Virus record (IMG/VR): IMGVR_UViG_3300033141_003741
Span: 1 to 22,192 of that record
DNA from: a virus
Reading direction: 5' to 3' (one strand)
DNA: 22,192 bases
The position numbers and the translations under genes are program-made. Position 1 is the first letter of the stretch, and every line of letters begins with the position of its first letter. Below, one piece after another: positions 1 to 8,743 of this stretch. The notes beneath the pieces were generated by a model. That model had not been told where the DNA came from, made no database searches, and saw nothing but the letters and a program-made list of their open reading frames with translations.

Positions 1-3000
1 GAACTCTCGGAACTTGAGCTTGATGAACTCTCACTACTTGATGAACTCTCACTACTAGATGAACTTGAACTCTCACTACTAGAACTTGAGCTAGATTCAC
101 TACTTGATGAACTTGAACTTTCAGAACTACTGCTTGAAGATGATTCGGAACTTGATGAACTTTCAGAACTTGAGCTGGACGAACTTTCAGAACTACTGCT
201 TGAAGAACTTTCAGAGCTTGAAGAACTTTCAGAACTTGAGCTTGATGATGATTCAGAACTACTGCTTGACGAACTCTCACTACTTGAGCTGGAAGATGAT
301 TCAGAACTACTGCTTGAAGAACTTTCTGAACTTGAACTGGATGATGATTCAGAACTACTGCTTGAAGAACTTTCAGAACTACTGCTTGAAGAACTTTCAG
401 AACTTGATGAACTTTCAGAACTTGAGCTTGATGATGATTCAGAACTACTGCTTGACGAACTTTCAGAACTTGAAGATGATTCAGAACTTGACGAACTTTC
501 AGAGCTAGAACTAGATGAACTTTCAGAACTTGAAGATGATTCACTACTTGAACTTGAACTTTCAGAACTTGCAGAGCTTGTTGAGCTAGATTCGGAACTT
601 GAACTACTAAATGTTGTGCTTGATTTTGAGCTGGAAGAACTTTCACTACTTGAGCTAGAAGAACTCTCAGAACTGGAACTTGACGAACTTTCACTACTTG
701 AGCTAGATGAACTTTCACTACTTGAGCTAGAACTTGAACTCTCAGAGCTACTGCTTGAAGAACTTTCAGAACTGGAACTTGATGAACTTTCAGAACTTGA
801 ACTTGATGAACTTTCTGAACTACTGCTTGATGAACTTTCTGAACTACTGCTTGATGAACTTTCTGAACTAGAACTTGACGAACTTTCACTTGAACTTGAT
901 GAACTTGATGATTCACTTGAACTTGAGCTGGAAGAACTTTCAGAACTACTGCTTGACGAACTTTCAGAACTACTGCTTGATGAACTTTCAGAACTTGAGC
1001 TGGAAGAACTTTCAGAACTTGAGCTGGAAGAACTTTCAGAACTTGAGCTGGAAGAACTCTTAGAACTACTTGAACTCTCAGAACTACTGCTTGACGAACT
1101 TTCAGAACTACTACTAGATTCTGAACTTGAACTTGATGATTCAGAACTTGCAGAGCTTGTTGAGCTAGATTCAGAACTTGAACTACTAAATGTTTCACTA
1201 GATTTTGAACTTGATGAACTTTCAGAACTACTGCTTGATGAACTCTCAGAACTTGAAGAACTTGAACTTTCTGAACTTGAGCTGGAAGAACTCTCACTAC
1301 TTGAACTTGAGCTAGAACTTTCAGAACTTGAAGAACTTGAACTTTCAGAACTTGAAGAACTTGAACTTTCAGAACTACTGCTTGAAGATGATTCGGAACT
1401 TGAACTTGAAGAACTTTCAGAACTTGAGCTAGAACTTGATGATTCACTACTAGATGAACTTGATGATTCACTACTTGATGAACTTGATGATTCACTACTT
1501 GATGAACTTGATGATTCGGAACTACTGCTTGAAGAACTTTCTGATGAACTTGAACTTTCAGAACTTGAGCTTGATGATGATTCACTTGAACTACTGCTTG
1601 AAGAACTCTCAGAACTGGATGAACTGGATGATTCAGAAGAACTAGAACTGGATGATTCAGAAGAACTAGAACTGGATGAACTTTCTGAGCTTGACGAACT
1701 TGAACTTTCTGAGCTTGACGAACTTGAACTCTCACTACTTGAGCTTGAACTAGATTCAGAACTACTGCTTGATGAACTTTCCGAGCTTGATGAACTTGAA
1801 CTCTCAGAACTTGAACTGGAACTTGAACTTTCTGAGCTTGAACTTGATGAACTTTCTGAGCTTGAACTTGATGAACTTTTAGAACTACTGCTTGATGAAC
1901 TTTCAGAACTTGATGAACTTGATGAACTTTCTGAAGAACTAGAACTTTCACTTGACGAACTTGACGAACTTTCACTTGATGAACTTGACGAACTTTCACT
2001 TGATGAACTTGACGAACTTTCACTTGAAGAACTTGAACTTTCAGAACTTGCAGAGCTTGTTGAGCTAGATTCAGAACTTGAACTACTAAATGTTTCACTA
2101 GATTTTGAACTTGATGAACTTTCAGAACTACTTGAACTTGAACTTTCAGAGCTTGATGAACTTGAACTCTCAGAGCTTGATGAGCTTGATGATTCGCTAC
2201 TTGAGCTTGAGCTAGAACTCTCAGAACTGGAACTTGATGAACTTTCAGAACTTGAGCTTGATGAACTTTCAGAACTACTGCTTGAAGAACTTTCTGAACT
2301 ACTGCTTGAAGAACTTTCTGAACTAGAACTTGAACTTGAACTTTCCGAACTTGATGAACTTGAACTTTCCGAGCTTGACGAACTAGATGATTCACTTGAA
2401 CTAGAACTAGATGATTCAGAACTACTGCTTGAGGAACTTTCTGAAGAACTTGAGCTTTCTGAACTAGAACTTGATGATGATTCACTTGAACTACTGCTTG
2501 AGGAACTTTCCGAGCTTGATGAACTTGAGCTTTCAGAAGAACTAGAACTTGAGCTTTCAGAAGAACTAGAACTTGAGCTTTCAGAACTACTGCTTGATGA
2601 ACTCTCAGAACTGGAACTTGACGAACTCTCAGAACTGGAACTTGACGAACTCTCAGAACTGGAACTTGACGAACTTTCAGAAGAACTACTGCTTGATGAA
2701 CTCTCACTACTTGAGCTGGAAGAACTCTCTGAACTTGATGAACTTGAACTTTCTGAACTTGAGCTTGAAGATGATTCACTACTTGAACTTGAAGATGATT
2801 CACTACTTGAAGAACTTGAGCTTTCACTACTTGAACTTGAACTTGAACTTTCAGAGCTTGAACTACTTGAACTTTCAGAGCTTGAACTACTTGAACTTTC
2901 AGAGCTTGAACTACTTGAACTTTCAGAGCTTGAAGAACTTGAAGAACTTTCTGAAGAACTAGAACTTTCACTTGACGAACTTGACGAACTCTCACTTGAC

Positions 3001-6000
3001 GAACTTGACGAACTCTCACTACTTGAGCTAGAAGAACTTTCACTACTAGAACTTGAACTTTCAGAACTTGCAGAGCTTGTTGAGCTAGATTCGGAACTTG
3101 AACTACTAAATGTTTCACTAGATTTTGAACTTGAAGAACTCTCAGAGCTTGAGCTTGAAGAACTTTCAGAACTGGAACTTGAGCTTGAGCTTTCTGAACT
3201 ACTGCTTGACGAACTTTCAGAACTGGAACTTGAAGAACTTTCAGAAGAACTACTGCTTGATGAACTTTCTGAGCTTGAGCTTGAAGAACTTTCCGAGCTT
3301 GACGAACTTTCAGAAGAACTAGAACTACTGCTTTCACTACTTGAACTTGAAGAACTCTCACTACTTGAGCTTGAAGAACTCTCACTACTTGAGCTTGAAG
3401 AGCTTTCTGAACTAGAACTGGATGATGATTCAGAACTAGAGCTTTCAGAACTGGATGAACTAGATGATTCAGAACTAGAACTTTCAGAACTTGAAGATGA
3501 TTCAGAACTACTGCTTGAAGAACTTTCAGAACTTGAGCTTGATGATGATTCAGAACTTGAGCTTGAAGATGATTCAGAACTTGAGCTTGAAGAACTTTCA
3601 CTACTTGAACTAGACTCGGAAGAACTAGAACTACTACTTTCAGAACTTGATGAACTTGAACTTGATTCAGAACTACTGCTTGATGAACTTTCAGAACTTG
3701 AGCTTGAAGAACTCTCAGAACTTGAGCTTGAAGAACTCTCAGAACTACTGCTTGATGAACTCTCAGAACTGGAACTTGACTCAGAACTACTGCTGGAAGA
3801 ACTTTCACTACTTGAACTTTCAGAACTACTGCTGGAAGAACTTTCTGAACTTGACGAACTTGAACTTTCAGAACTACTGCTTGATGAACTTTCAGAACTA
3901 CTGCTTGATGAACTTTCAGAACTACTGCTTGATGAACTCTCAGAACTACTGCTTGATGAACTCTCAGAACTACTGCTTGATGAACTCTCAGAACTTGAAC
4001 TTGATTCAGAACTACTGCTTGAAGAACTTTCAGAGCTTGAGCTGGAAGAACTTTCAGAGCTTGAGCTGGAAGAACTTTCAGAACTTGAGCTTGATGAACT
4101 TTCAGAACTTGAGCTTGATTCAGAACTACTGCTTGAAGATGATTCAGAACTACTGCTTGAAGAACTTTCAGAACTACTGCTTGAAGAACTTTCAGAACTA
4201 CTGCTTGAAGAACTTTCAGAACTTGAGCTTGATTCAGAACTACTGCTTGAAGATGATTCAGAACTACTGCTTGATGAACTTTCTGAAGAACTTGAACTCT
4301 CAGAGCTTGACGAACTTGAACTTTCAGAGCTTGACGAACTTGAACTTTCAGAGCTTGAACTTGATTCAGAACTACTGCTGGAAGAACTTTCACTACTTGA
4401 TGATTCAGAACTACTGCTTGAAGATGATTCAGAACTTGATGATTCAGAACTACTGCTTGAAGATGATTCAGAACTTGACGAACTTGAGCTTTCAGAACTT
4501 GAACTTGACTCAGAACTACTGCTTGACGAACTTTCTGAACTACTGCTGGAAGATGATTCGGAACTTGAACTTGATGAACTTTCAGAACTGGAACTTGATG
4601 AACTTTCAGAACTTGAGCTTGATTCAGAACTACTGCTGGAAGATGATTCGGAACTTGAACTTGATGAACTTTCAGAGCTTGAGCTGGAAGATGATTCAGA
4701 GCTTGAGCTGGAAGATGATTCAGAGCTTGAGCTGGAAGAACTCTCAGAACTTGATGAACTTGAACTTTCCGAACTTGAACTTTCCGAACTTGATGAACTT
4801 GAACTTTCTGAACTTGATGAACTTGAACTTTCTGAACTTGATGAACTTGAACTTTCTGAACTTGAGCTTGAAGATGATTCACTACTTGAACTTTCAGAAC
4901 TTGAACTTGATGAACTTTCAGAACTGGAACTTGATGAACTTTCAGAACTTGAGCTTGATTCAGAACTTGAACTTTCAGAACTTGAACTTTCAGAACTAGA
5001 TTCAGAACTTGAGCTAGATTCATCTGTCATTGATATATCTTCAAAAACAACATCATCTGTATCGGTCCATTCTACAGCACCAGTATCTTTAAAAACTACA
5101 TCTGGTGTAAATGAAGTTGAAGAAGAGCTTGAAGAACTTTCAGAACTACTGCTTGATTCAGAACTACTACTTGATGAACTCTCGGAACTACTGCTTGAAG
5201 AACTTTCTGATGAGCTTGAAGATTCACTACTTGAAGAACTTGAACTCTCAGAACTACTACTTGACGAACTTTCAGAACTTGAAGAACTTGAACTTTCAGA
5301 ACTTGATGATTCAGAACTTGATGATTCAGAACTACTGCTTGAAGATGATTCAGAACTACTGCTTGAAGATGATTCAGAACTTGAGCTTGAAGAACTCTCA
5401 GAACTTGAAGAACTTGATGATTCAGAACTTGAAGAACTTGAACTTTCAGAACTACTGCTTGAAGATGATTCAGAACTACTGCTTGATGAACTTTCAGAAC
5501 TTGAGCTTGAAGAACTCTCAGAACTTGAGCTTGAAGATGATTCAGAACTTGAAGAACTTGAAGAACTTTCAGAACTTGAGCTTGATGAACTTTCAGAACT
5601 ACTGCTTGATGAACTTTCAGAACTTGAGCTTGAACTAGATTCAGAACTTGAGCTTGAACTAGATTCAGAACTACTGCTTGATGAACTTTCAGAACTACTG
5701 CTTGATGAACTTTCAGAACTACTGCTGGAAGAACTTTCGGAACTTGAGCTTGACTCGGAACTACTGCTTGATGAACTTTCGGAACTACTGCTTGATGAGG
5801 ATTCTGAACTACTACTTGAAGAACTTTCAGACGAACTTTCACTACTTGAGCTTGAATCACCCGTTACTGATATATCTTCAAAAACAACATCATCTGTATC
5901 GGTCCATTCTACAGCACCAGTATCTTTAAAAACCACATCTGGTGTAAATGAAGTTGAAGAAGAGCTTGAAGAACTTTCAGAGCTTGAAGAACTTTCAGAA

Positions 6001-6290
6001 CTTGACGAACTTTCAGAACTTGAGCTTGAACTAGATTCAGAACTACTGCTTGAAGAACTTTCAGAACTACTGCTTGATTCAGAACTACTGCTTGATGAAC
6101 TCTCAGAACTACTGCTTGAAGAACTTTCAGAGCTTGAAGAACTCTCAGAGCTTGAAGAACTTTCAGAGCTTGAGCTTGAACTAGATTCGGAACTACTGCT
6201 TGAAGAACTTTCAGAACTTGAAGAACTTTCAGAACTTGAAGAACTTTCAGAGCTTTCAGAGCTTGAAGAACTTTCGGAGCTTGAAGAACT
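1..6290 (-). repeat. Low-complexity Ser-Glu coding repeat tract
   Basis: The tract is built from 18-24 base units. On the plus strand they read as gaacttt/cag pieces alternating with gaactact, gcttgatgaa and gatgatgattc pieces; on the minus strand they read as Ser runs closed by Glu. Units vary by synonymous exchange among AGC, AGT, TCA, TCT, TCC and TCG and by whole-codon gain or loss. GC content looks higher than in the very AT-rich neighbours. The repeat keeps two or more frames open on both strands, so long antisense reading frames appear as by-products. Unit number is likely to vary between isolates by slippage or recombination. Confidence 0.9.
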
Positions 6291-6368
6291 ACTCCACCAT
6301 TCTACTGCATCAGTATCTTCAAATGTTACTGCACCAGTATCTTCAAATTTTACGTTTGGTTCTGCCAT
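1..6368 (-). CDS. Giant serine/glutamate-repeat protein (3' end beyond window)
   Basis: Read on the minus strand from ATG at 6368, this frame stays open to the window edge, giving at least 2,122 codons. The N-terminus starts MAEPNVKFEDTGAV and has no signal peptide. From residue about 26 onward nearly every codon is Ser (all six Ser codons are used), with Glu about every six to seven residues in SSSSSE-type units. Exceptions are three DTGAV-type modules and four KSSETF/KSSTTF landmarks. The SD is AAGG, six bases before ATG, and a TATAAATA element lies upstream. All other supported genes share this strand. Composition resembles bacterial serine-rich repeat glycoproteins and polyserine linkers, but those known adhesins carry signal peptides and anchors, and none is visible here. 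I infer a long, flexible, acidic, possibly glycosylated virion fibre or decoration protein. Function is not established, and the C-terminus is unseen. Confidence 0.85.
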   Translation of the reverse strand, partial: MAEPNVKFEDTGAVTFEDTDAVEWWSSSSSSESSSSSESSESSSSSESSSSSESSSSSSSESSSSSSSESSSSSESSSSSESSSSSSSESSSSSSSESSSSSESSSSSSSESSSSSSSESSSSSESSSSSESSSSSSSTSFTPDVVFKDTGAVEWTDTDDVVFEDISVTGDSSSSSESSSESSSSSSSESSSSSSSESSSSSSSESSSSSESSSSSSSESSSSSSSESSSSSSSESSSSSSSESSSSSSSESSSSSSSESSSSSSSESSSSSSSSESSSSSSSESSSSSSSESSSSSSSESSSSSSSESSSSSSSESSSSSSSESSSSSSSESSSSSSSESSSSSSSESSSSESSSSESSSSSSSESSSSSSSESSSSSSSESSSSSESSSSSSSESSSSSSSESSSSSESSSSSSSTSFTPDVVFKDTGAVEWTDTDDVVFEDISMTDESSSSSESSSESSSSESSSSESSSSSESSSSSSSESSSSSSSESSSSESSSSSSSESSSSSSSESSSSSSSESSSSSSSESSSSESSSSSSSESSSSSSSESSSSSSSESSSSSSSESSSSSSSESSSSSSSESSSSSESSSSSSSESSSSSSSESSSSSSSESSSSSSSESSSSSESSSSSSSESSSSSSSESSSSESSSSSSSESSSSESSSSSSSESSSSSESSSSSSSESSSSSSSESSSSSESSSSSSSESSSSSSSESSSSSESSSSSSSESSSSSSSESSSSSSSESSSSSSSESSSSSESSSSSSSESSSSSSSESSSSSSSESSSSSSSESSSSSESSSSSSSESSSSSSSESSSSSSSESSSSSSSESSSSSSSESSSSSSSESSSSSSSESSSSESSSSSSSESSSSSESSSSSSSESSSSSSSESSSSSSSESSSSSSSESSSSSSSSESSSSSSSESSSSSESSSSSSSESSSSSSSESSSSSSSESSSSSSSESSSSSESSSSESSSSSSSESSSSESSSSSSSESSSSSSSESSSSSSSESSSSSSSESSSSSSSESSSSSESSSSSSSESSSSSSSSESSSSSSSESSSSSSSESSSSSSSSESSSSSSSESSSSSKSSETFSSSSSESSSTSSASSESSSSSSESSSSSSSESSSSSSSESSSSSSSESSSSSESSSSSSSSESSSSSSSESSSSSSSESSSSSSSESSSSSSSSESSSSSSSESSSSSSSESSSSSSSESSSSSSSESSSSSSSESSSSSSSSESSSSSSSESSSSSSSESSSSSSSESSSSSSSESSSSSSSESSSSSSSESSSSSSSESSSSSSSSESSSSSSSESSSSSESSSSSSSESSSSSSSESSSSSSSESSSSSSSESSSSSSSSESSSSSSSESSSSSSSESSSSSSSESSSSSSSESSSSSSSSESSSSSSSESSSSSSSESSSSSSSESSSSSKSSETFSSSSSESSSTSSASSESSSSSSESSSSSSSESSSSSSSESSSSSSSESSSSSESSSSSSSSESSSSSSSKSSSSSSSESSSSSSSESSSSSSSSESSSSSSSESSSSSSSESSSSSSSESSSSSSSESSSSSSSESSSSSSSSESSSSSSSESSSSSSSESSSSSSSSESSSSSSSESSSSSESSSSSSSESSSSSSSESSSSSSSESSSSSSSESSSSSSSSESSSSSSSESSSSSSSESSSSSSSESSSSSSSESSSSSSSSESSSSSSSESSSSSSSESSSSSSSESSSSSKSSETFSSSSSESSSTSSASSESSSSSSESSSSSESSSSSSSESSSSSKSSSSSSSESSSSSSSESSSSSSSESSSSSSSESSSSSSSESSSSSSSSESSSSSSSSESSSSSSSESSSSSSSESSSSSSSESSSSSSSESSSSSSSESSSSSSSESSSSSSSSESSSSSSSESSSSSSSESSSSSSSESSSSSKSSTTFSSSSSESSSTSSASSESSSSSSESSSSSESSSSSSSESSSSSESSSSSESSSSSSSESSSSSSSESSSSSESSSSSSSESSSSSSSESSSSSSSESSSSSSSESSSSSSSESSSSSSSESSSSSSSESSSSSESSSSSSSESSSSSSSESSSSSESSSSSSSESSSSSSSESSSSSSSESSSSSSSESSSSSESSSSSSSES
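571..3130 (-). repeat. Four higher-order landmark copies (KSSETF/KSSTTF type)
   Basis: A roughly 60-base segment starting gcagagcttgttgagcta on the plus strand recurs at 571, 1150, 2050 and 3070. On the minus strand it encodes Ser runs containing KSSETF (KSSTTF in the copy at 571) followed by SSSTSSASS. These are the only places in the left 3.2 kb where Lys, Thr, Phe or Ala break the Ser/Glu pattern. Spacings are 579, 900 and 1020 bases, all multiples of three, so the copies are in frame and mark block duplications of the Ser-rich arm. Similar runs flank the copies at 2050 and 3070. Confidence 0.85.
5027..6368 (-). repeat. Three DTGAV-type acidic modules in the Ser-rich protein
   Basis: Three non-Ser segments are recognisable in the minus-strand frame. 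They lie at about 6291-6368 (the N-terminus, with FEDTGAVTFEDTDAVEWW), about 5855-5950 and about 5027-5122 (both with DTGAVEWTDTDDVVFEDIS). The last two are nearly identical at the DNA level, including their flanks, so they are recent duplicates; the first is diverged. Alternating hydrophobic and acidic residues with conserved Trp suggest small beta-rich units that could bind a partner or divalent metal, but I recognise no named domain. Tracts of about 0.3, 0.7 and 1.9 kb of Ser-Glu separate or follow them. Confidence 0.8.
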
Positions 6369-6405
6369 TATATACCTTAAAAATTTACATTATTCCACTA
6401 TCTAA

Positions 6406-6413
6406 TATTTATA
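6406..6413 (-). promoter_or_regulatory. T4-type late promoter element TATAAATA
   Basis: An exact TATAAATA on the minus strand lies 38 bases before the start of the giant Ser-rich gene and just after the terminator of the preceding operon. In T4-like phages this octamer is the -10 type element read by the gp55 sigma factor, and no -35 box is needed. It would give a leader of about 30 bases containing the AAGG SD. A single copy could arise by chance in DNA this AT-rich; its place in a short intergenic gap is the main support. Confidence 0.6.
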
Positions 6414-6416
6414 TTT

Positions 6417-6464
6417 AAAAAGCATAAAAATACCCCAAATACAATATAGTATATTTAGGGATAT
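6417..6464 (-). terminator. Rho-independent terminator of the glycan cassette
   Basis: Read on the minus strand, 6430-6464 folds into a stem of 12 pairs, including a CCC/GGG core, one G-U pair and one bulged base. It is followed by TTTTTATGCTTTTT. It sits 12 bases past the stop of the last cassette gene and ahead of the late-promoter motif of the Ser-rich gene. It therefore separates the two transcription units. Confidence 0.75.
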
Positions 6465-6475
6465 TTAAAAATTTC

Positions 6476-7261
6476 TTATTTTTTAGATTTTTGTCTAAGC
6501 TTTTCTATTTTCTCTTTGAATTGTCCTTTATATTTTTCACTTTTTGCACTAAGTTTTTTTGGGCGACCGGGATAATATTTTAATAATAATTTTATTAATC
6601 TATCGGTCATTGGTATTTCATCAATTCCATGTTTATCAAGAGCAAAGGTTTCCCATGCTAAACCTCTATGTGGATGAAAATGAGCAACTTTAATTGGTTT
6701 CTCTCCAAGTATAAATCTTTCCAAAAATCCAGAACAACCAACATTATAACTATAATCTAAGGTAGTTACACGATCTTTAAACTTTTTAGATTTGAAAACT
6801 TTATTTATTGTGGGTTCTTCTTTTTTATACTCATGTTTTGAAATAATTTTAACTATTTCGTTTACTATATCTCTACATTGTGGCGTCCAGAATATACTAC
6901 CACCATTGAATTTCGGACGACTATATTGCCCAGCAGCAACATCTTTCATTTCAGGTTGATCAAACCATACATTTTGCCAAGCATCAAGATCATGTGACCA
7001 TATAACATCATCAATCTGTTTTTTATCAAATAACCATTTAAGTCCAAACATTTTACTACCAGTAAGACAAAACTCATTAAGATCTATTTGATATGTTTTT
7101 ATGCCTCTATAATAGAAGTCAAAATTTGACAAAACCATTATATCCTTTGCTCTCCAACCTAGTTCTAAACTATTTTCTATTTGTGCTATTAATGCATTAA
7201 CAGTCATGCCTGGAGAAAACCTACCTTTTTTCTGCACATTTGCTACCATAAAATTTTTCAT
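6476..7261 (-). CDS. Putative GT-A type glycosyltransferase
   Basis: A 261-residue protein, last gene of the cassette. It shows a DLD-type metal/nucleotide-sugar motif in IWSHDLDAW (residues about 88-95), then FNGGSIFW (about 118-125) and a late KVAHFHPHRG, a layout typical of GT-A fold sugar transferases. The C-terminal 40 residues are rich in Lys and probably helical. ATG at 7261 has SD AAGGA six bases upstream; Met5 is a weaker alternative. A terminator follows the stop. Donor and acceptor sugars cannot be told. I did not match it to a named family, so the call rests on the DxD motif and the context. Confidence 0.55.
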   Translation of the reverse strand: MKNFMVANVQKKGRFSPGMTVNALIAQIENSLELGWRAKDIMVLSNFDFYYRGIKTYQIDLNEFCLTGSKMFGLKWLFDKKQIDDVIWSHDLDAWQNVWFDQPEMKDVAAGQYSRPKFNGGSIFWTPQCRDIVNEIVKIISKHEYKKEEPTINKVFKSKKFKDRVTTLDYSYNVGCSGFLERFILGEKPIKVAHFHPHRGLAWETFALDKHGIDEIPMTDRLIKLLLKYYPGRPKKLSAKSEKYKGQFKEKIEKLRQKSKK

Positions 7262-7280
7262 ATTTTATCCTTTTTATAAT

Positions 7281-7859
7281 TTAACATATTATTCTTTTTG
7301 GTCTACCAAATATTTTCTTTGAAAGTTCAACAGCATCTTGACAATTTAATAGTTGTTCCCAAAATGATACACTTTGTATAAAAATTTCCCATCTAATTAA
7401 AATATCATCACTTTCTATTGAATAACTTTTATGTTCAATTCCAATTTTATCTAATATTTCTTTTCTATATTCCTCATCTACTAACCATTTATTAAATGAT
7501 ATAATAATAAACTCATTTGATTCTATAAATTCCTTAGCATATTGATAATATAAAGAATATAAGTATTTAATATCTAAGTATTTTTTACCATCTATAAGAT
7601 TAGCATATGGATCATTTTTATATGATGGATTATAATTATCAAGAGTAAATTTAGTATTTTCATCATAGTATATATAATCAGCCATCCAATTCCAAATATC
7701 TCTAAGTAATAATATATCATATCCATCATTAGATATTTTTATTTCTTGATTTTCAAAATTATACACATTACAATCATATTCTGATAACCAATCTACTATA
7801 TAATTACTACCGAATTTTTCTAAACTCCACAATCTTATATTATATTTTGATCCATTCAT
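7281..7859 (-). CDS. Sulfotransferase-like protein
   Basis: A 192-residue protein. The N-terminus carries LWSLEKFGSNYIVDWL, which resembles the 5'-phosphosulfate loop region seen in sulfotransferase-like phage proteins. Residues about 49-61 (ILLLRDIWNWMAD) fit the RDPxNW-type 3'-phosphate-binding motif of that superfamily. SFNKWLVDEEYR (about 121-132) also recurs in such proteins. If correct, it would move sulfate from PAPS to a sugar or other hydroxyl. The classic loop Lys/Arg pattern is degenerate, so loss of activity is possible. Its start overlaps the upstream GT2-like gene by 20 bases and has SD AAGGA, so the two are translationally coupled. Confidence 0.5.
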   Translation of the reverse strand: MNGSKYNIRLWSLEKFGSNYIVDWLSEYDCNVYNFENQEIKISNDGYDILLLRDIWNWMADYIYYDENTKFTLDNYNPSYKNDPYANLIDGKKYLDIKYLYSLYYQYAKEFIESNEFIIISFNKWLVDEEYRKEILDKIGIEHKSYSIESDDILIRWEIFIQSVSFWEQLLNCQDAVELSKKIFGRPKRIIC

Positions 7860-8730
7860 TAAAATTCTTCCTTAATGTTGCTCTTCCCCAACGATGGTTT
7901 TCATTAGATTTAAGATCACCAACAATTAAATTTATTATTGATATTAATTTATTTCGTGACTCTGTTATTTTCCAACTTCTTTTATAATTAGCTGATTGAT
8001 GTTTTTTGTGTCCCTCAACGGCTCTATAAAACTGACCACCAAACCACATCATTTTAAAACCCAACTGCCATGCTCTATACATTAAATCTTTATCATCATG
8101 ACCATATCCTTCCATGTTTTCATCATAACCACCAAGTAAATCAATAAACTCATTTTTATAAAAACCAAGACGACCTCTGGTCATACTTTTACCCTTTGTA
8201 AATATTGCTTTTTCTGGTTGATCATTAGCAAGTCTATTTAAAAATGTACAAAATCCTTTATTTGTAAATCCATCAGCATCTATATTAATAACTATATCAC
8301 CTGTAGCAACTTTAAAACAAATATTTCTTGAATGAGACATACTATAGTTCTTTACAGTACACTCTTGTATAAATATCATTTCACCAGATTCAATCATATT
8401 CATATAATTTTTTTTAATCCACATACCAGGATTATCCTCAGTACTATTATAATCAAGTATAACATATTCAACATTTGGATAATCAGAATTATCTTTTATA
8501 TTCTGTGGTAATGTTTGTTTTAAATCATCTAATCTATCCATAACATTTGTACAAAGAGAAATTTTATTATATTTAAACTCTTTATCAGATTCTAATTTAA
8601 TAAACTTTTTATCCCAAAAAGTAAAATTAGATCCATATTGTGACCACCATAATTTCTCTATATCTTTACAAAGATTTTTTTGATTAATTATAAAACTACC
8701 ATCTTTCAACTCTCTTAATCTATCATCCAT
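7840..8730 (-). CDS. GT2-like glycosyltransferase with galactosyltransferase C-terminal motif
   Basis: A 296-residue protein with a GT-A domain: strand and turn ISLCTNVMDRLDDLKQTLP (residues 57-75), VILDYNSTED (90-99) at the nucleotide site, and the metal-binding DAD in VINIDADG (147-154). It then shows GGYDENMEGYGHDDKDLMYR (200-219), the signature of the galactosyltransferase/GalNAc-transferase C-terminal domain (Glyco_transf_7C type). It probably adds a hexose or HexNAc from a UDP-sugar to a glycan or to a protein hydroxyl. SD AGGAGA lies upstream. The gene overlaps the sulfotransferase-like gene. Of the cassette's enzymes this looks the closest to known protein-linked glycan transferases, but the acceptor is unknown. 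Confidence 0.75.
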   Translation of the reverse strand: MDDRLRELKDGSFIINQKNLCKDIEKLWWSQYGSNFTFWDKKFIKLESDKEFKYNKISLCTNVMDRLDDLKQTLPQNIKDNSDYPNVEYVILDYNSTEDNPGMWIKKNYMNMIESGEMIFIQECTVKNYSMSHSRNICFKVATGDIVINIDADGFTNKGFCTFLNRLANDQPEKAIFTKGKSMTRGRLGFYKNEFIDLLGGYDENMEGYGHDDKDLMYRAWQLGFKMMWFGGQFYRAVEGHKKHQSANYKRSWKITESRNKLISIINLIVGDLKSNENHRWGRATLRKNFNEWIKI

Positions 8731-8743
8731 TAATTTTTCTCTC

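Noticed and set aside
5096-5860. Minus-strand frame with VLKVHQAVV-type repeats
   Set aside because: Alternative register of the same Ser repeat. It starts and stops inside the repeat and lies wholly within the larger minus-strand gene.
1-6290. Possible CRISPR-like or regulatory repeat array
   Set aside because: Units are contiguous, of varying length and in coding phase; no spacers, no constant repeat and no cas genes.
1-6405. Plus-strand acidic Leu/Glu/Ser/Asp open frame, apparently starting at GTG 616
   Set aside because: It is the mirror of the Ser codons. It has no SD or natural start, is open already from base 1, and runs against every other gene; the minus frame has ATG, SD, promoter motif and sensible DTGAV modules.
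104-6418. Several short plus-strand frames rich in NFQNLS and MIQNYC units
   Set aside because: Third register of the same repeat; no independent start signals.
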